Below, one piece after another: positions 63,384 to 64,000 of a stretch of 64,000 nucleotides of DNA. Numbering within the stretch: the stretch's first letter is position 1; each line of letters starts with the position of its first letter. Origin of the DNA: Rhodanobacter thiooxydans LCS2 (lineage in GTDB: Bacteria; Pseudomonadota; Gammaproteobacteria; Xanthomonadales; Rhodanobacteraceae); contig NZ_AJXW01000043.1 of assembly GCF_000264375.1 (NCBI RefSeq), positions 1 to 64,000 on the forward strand. The letters run 5' to 3'. Position numbers and translations under genes: made by a program. The notes beneath the pieces are model-generated. The model worked only from the letters and a program-made list of their open reading frames with translations, ran no database searches and had not been told where the DNA came from.

Positions 63384-64000
63384 TGGCCGCCTCCAAAACT
63401 TACCTGCAAGAGGTATTGGCTGATTCTCCGGTATTCGCATTTACTTGCAATGAGACGACTGGGACGTCGATCGCTGATGCGACTGGTAATGCTCATCCTG
63501 GAACGATCAGTGGCACTTACGCGCTTAATCAGCCGCCGATGACTGCAGGTCTTGGAAAAAGCATAGCGTTTACTGCTGGTCGGATATTCTTGCCGTTCAA
63601 CTCGGCATTTATGTATTCCAATAATTGGGCTATCGAGCTTGTCGCCAAATTCACAGGGACAGCACTTGGTCAGGTATTCGGATTTTTTGACAGTGCTGCT
63701 CCGAATGGCGGACCTGCGGTATATGTGAACAATGGTGCGGTCGGCTCAGTGCTATTGCGAGATAGTACAGGAGCGGGCAGCACCGTTTCGTTGGGTGGAC
63801 TGATAGACGGGAAATTCAGGCATCTATTTTTAGGCAGGCGCGGCCCCAATCTAGAGGCATGGGTAAACGGCGACCTGACAGGCTTGGCCACAAACGTCGC
63901 AGTTTATAAGCCGACATCCAATCCGGCTATGTCGCTGATGCAATTTAGAGATGGTAGTCAATCTGTACCTGGCGGTGTCGACGAAGCTGCTTATTATACG
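63383..64000 (+). CDS. LamG/concanavalin-like tail protein, N-terminal part
   Basis: The first 206 codons of a gene cut by the window edge. The start overlaps the previous stop (TAATG). The protein AASKTYLQEVLADSPVFAFT, then WAIELVAKFTG and the end block VPGGVDEAAYY, resembles LamG/laminin-G-like jelly-roll domains of tail spikes or fibres that bind glycans. Base composition is clearly AT-richer than the genes before, a sign of recent exchange of the receptor-binding module. Confidence 0.75.
   Translation, partial: MAASKTYLQEVLADSPVFAFTCNETTGTSIADATGNAHPGTISGTYALNQPPMTAGLGKSIAFTAGRIFLPFNSAFMYSNNWAIELVAKFTGTALGQVFGFFDSAAPNGGPAVYVNNGAVGSVLLRDSTGAGSTVSLGGLIDGKFRHLFLGRRGPNLEAWVNGDLTGLATNVAVYKPTSNPAMSLMQFRDGSQSVPGGVDEAAYYT

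Larger units (their letters stand above)
28561..64000 (+). mobile_element. Prophage, left portion (continues past the window)
   Basis: From the tRNA-Leu 3' end onward all genes are phage-like: integrase, leftward early operon with a DGR, immunity region, replication genes, then packaging, capsid and tail genes to the window edge. The modular order is that of a lambda-like temperate siphovirus. The right attachment site, expected to repeat the 3' end of the tRNA, is not in the window. Confidence 0.95.

Noticed and set aside
59067-63440. A 1457-codon open frame on the minus strand opposite the tail genes
   Set aside because: It is a shadow of GC-rich codons in the plus-strand genes: low-complexity Arg/Ala/Gly/Val/His sequence, no domain, and it crosses three clear phage genes.

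Overview
The window is one high-GC stretch of a gammaproteobacterial chromosome. It most resembles the order Lysobacterales (Xanthomonadales), probably Rhodanobacteraceae. The reasons are the GC-rich codon use, the block sbcB/orn-folP-glmM-...-tpiA-secG-tRNA-Leu(GAG), a DUF4785 protein and REP-like palindromes. The species is inference; no search was run.

Host part (1-28560). A glmS start (partial) and an Nramp-like transporter lie left of a phosphoketolase gene (xfp). Facing xfp is an operon of DHA2-type MFS pump, CPA2 antiporter, MaoC-phosphotransacetylase fusion and acetate kinase. Xfp, Pta and AckA together form a phosphoketolase-acetyl phosphate-acetate/acetyl-CoA route. Next come rnk, ligA-epmA, a secreted lipase-like/DUF4785 pair, a degraded region joining pieces of an epmA copy and a VOC-family gene, aqpZ, an MHS-type MFS carrier, DUF2461, sbcB, orn, folP, glmM, two 2-oxoglutarate/Fe(II)-type oxygenases, an SDR, tpiA, secG and tRNA-Leu.

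Prophage (28561 to beyond 64000). A temperate siphovirus-like prophage starts right at the tRNA-Leu 3' end with a tyrosine integrase. Its leftward early operon (39809 down to about 29672) carries small ORFs, a cytosine methyltransferase, a DUF2303 gene and a complete diversity-generating retroelement (DGR). The DGR has a reverse transcriptase, an Avd accessory protein, an adenine-rich template repeat (TR) and two target genes with C-terminal variable repeats (VR1, VR2). Every TR/VR difference (16 and 17) falls on a TR adenine. The immunity region (39810-41365) has a CI-like repressor, a Cro-like protein and paired operators of form TAGG-N5-CCTA at two promoters. Rightward early genes include CII-like and DksA/TraR-like proteins, a CHC2 primase and a VapE helicase, followed by a repeat-rich non-coding region. 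The late operon (45586 onward) has small and large terminase, a gpW-like protein, a lambda-type portal, a ClpP protease-major capsid fusion, head-tail genes, a tail tube, a tape measure, a large tail protein and a LamG-like protein cut by the window edge. Lysis genes, receptor-binding tail genes and the right attachment site must lie outside.

The DGR is the most notable system: an apparently intact retroelement, under prophage-repressor control, that can rewrite two DUF1566/C-type-lectin-like proteins, one of them 3 kb away from the cassette.
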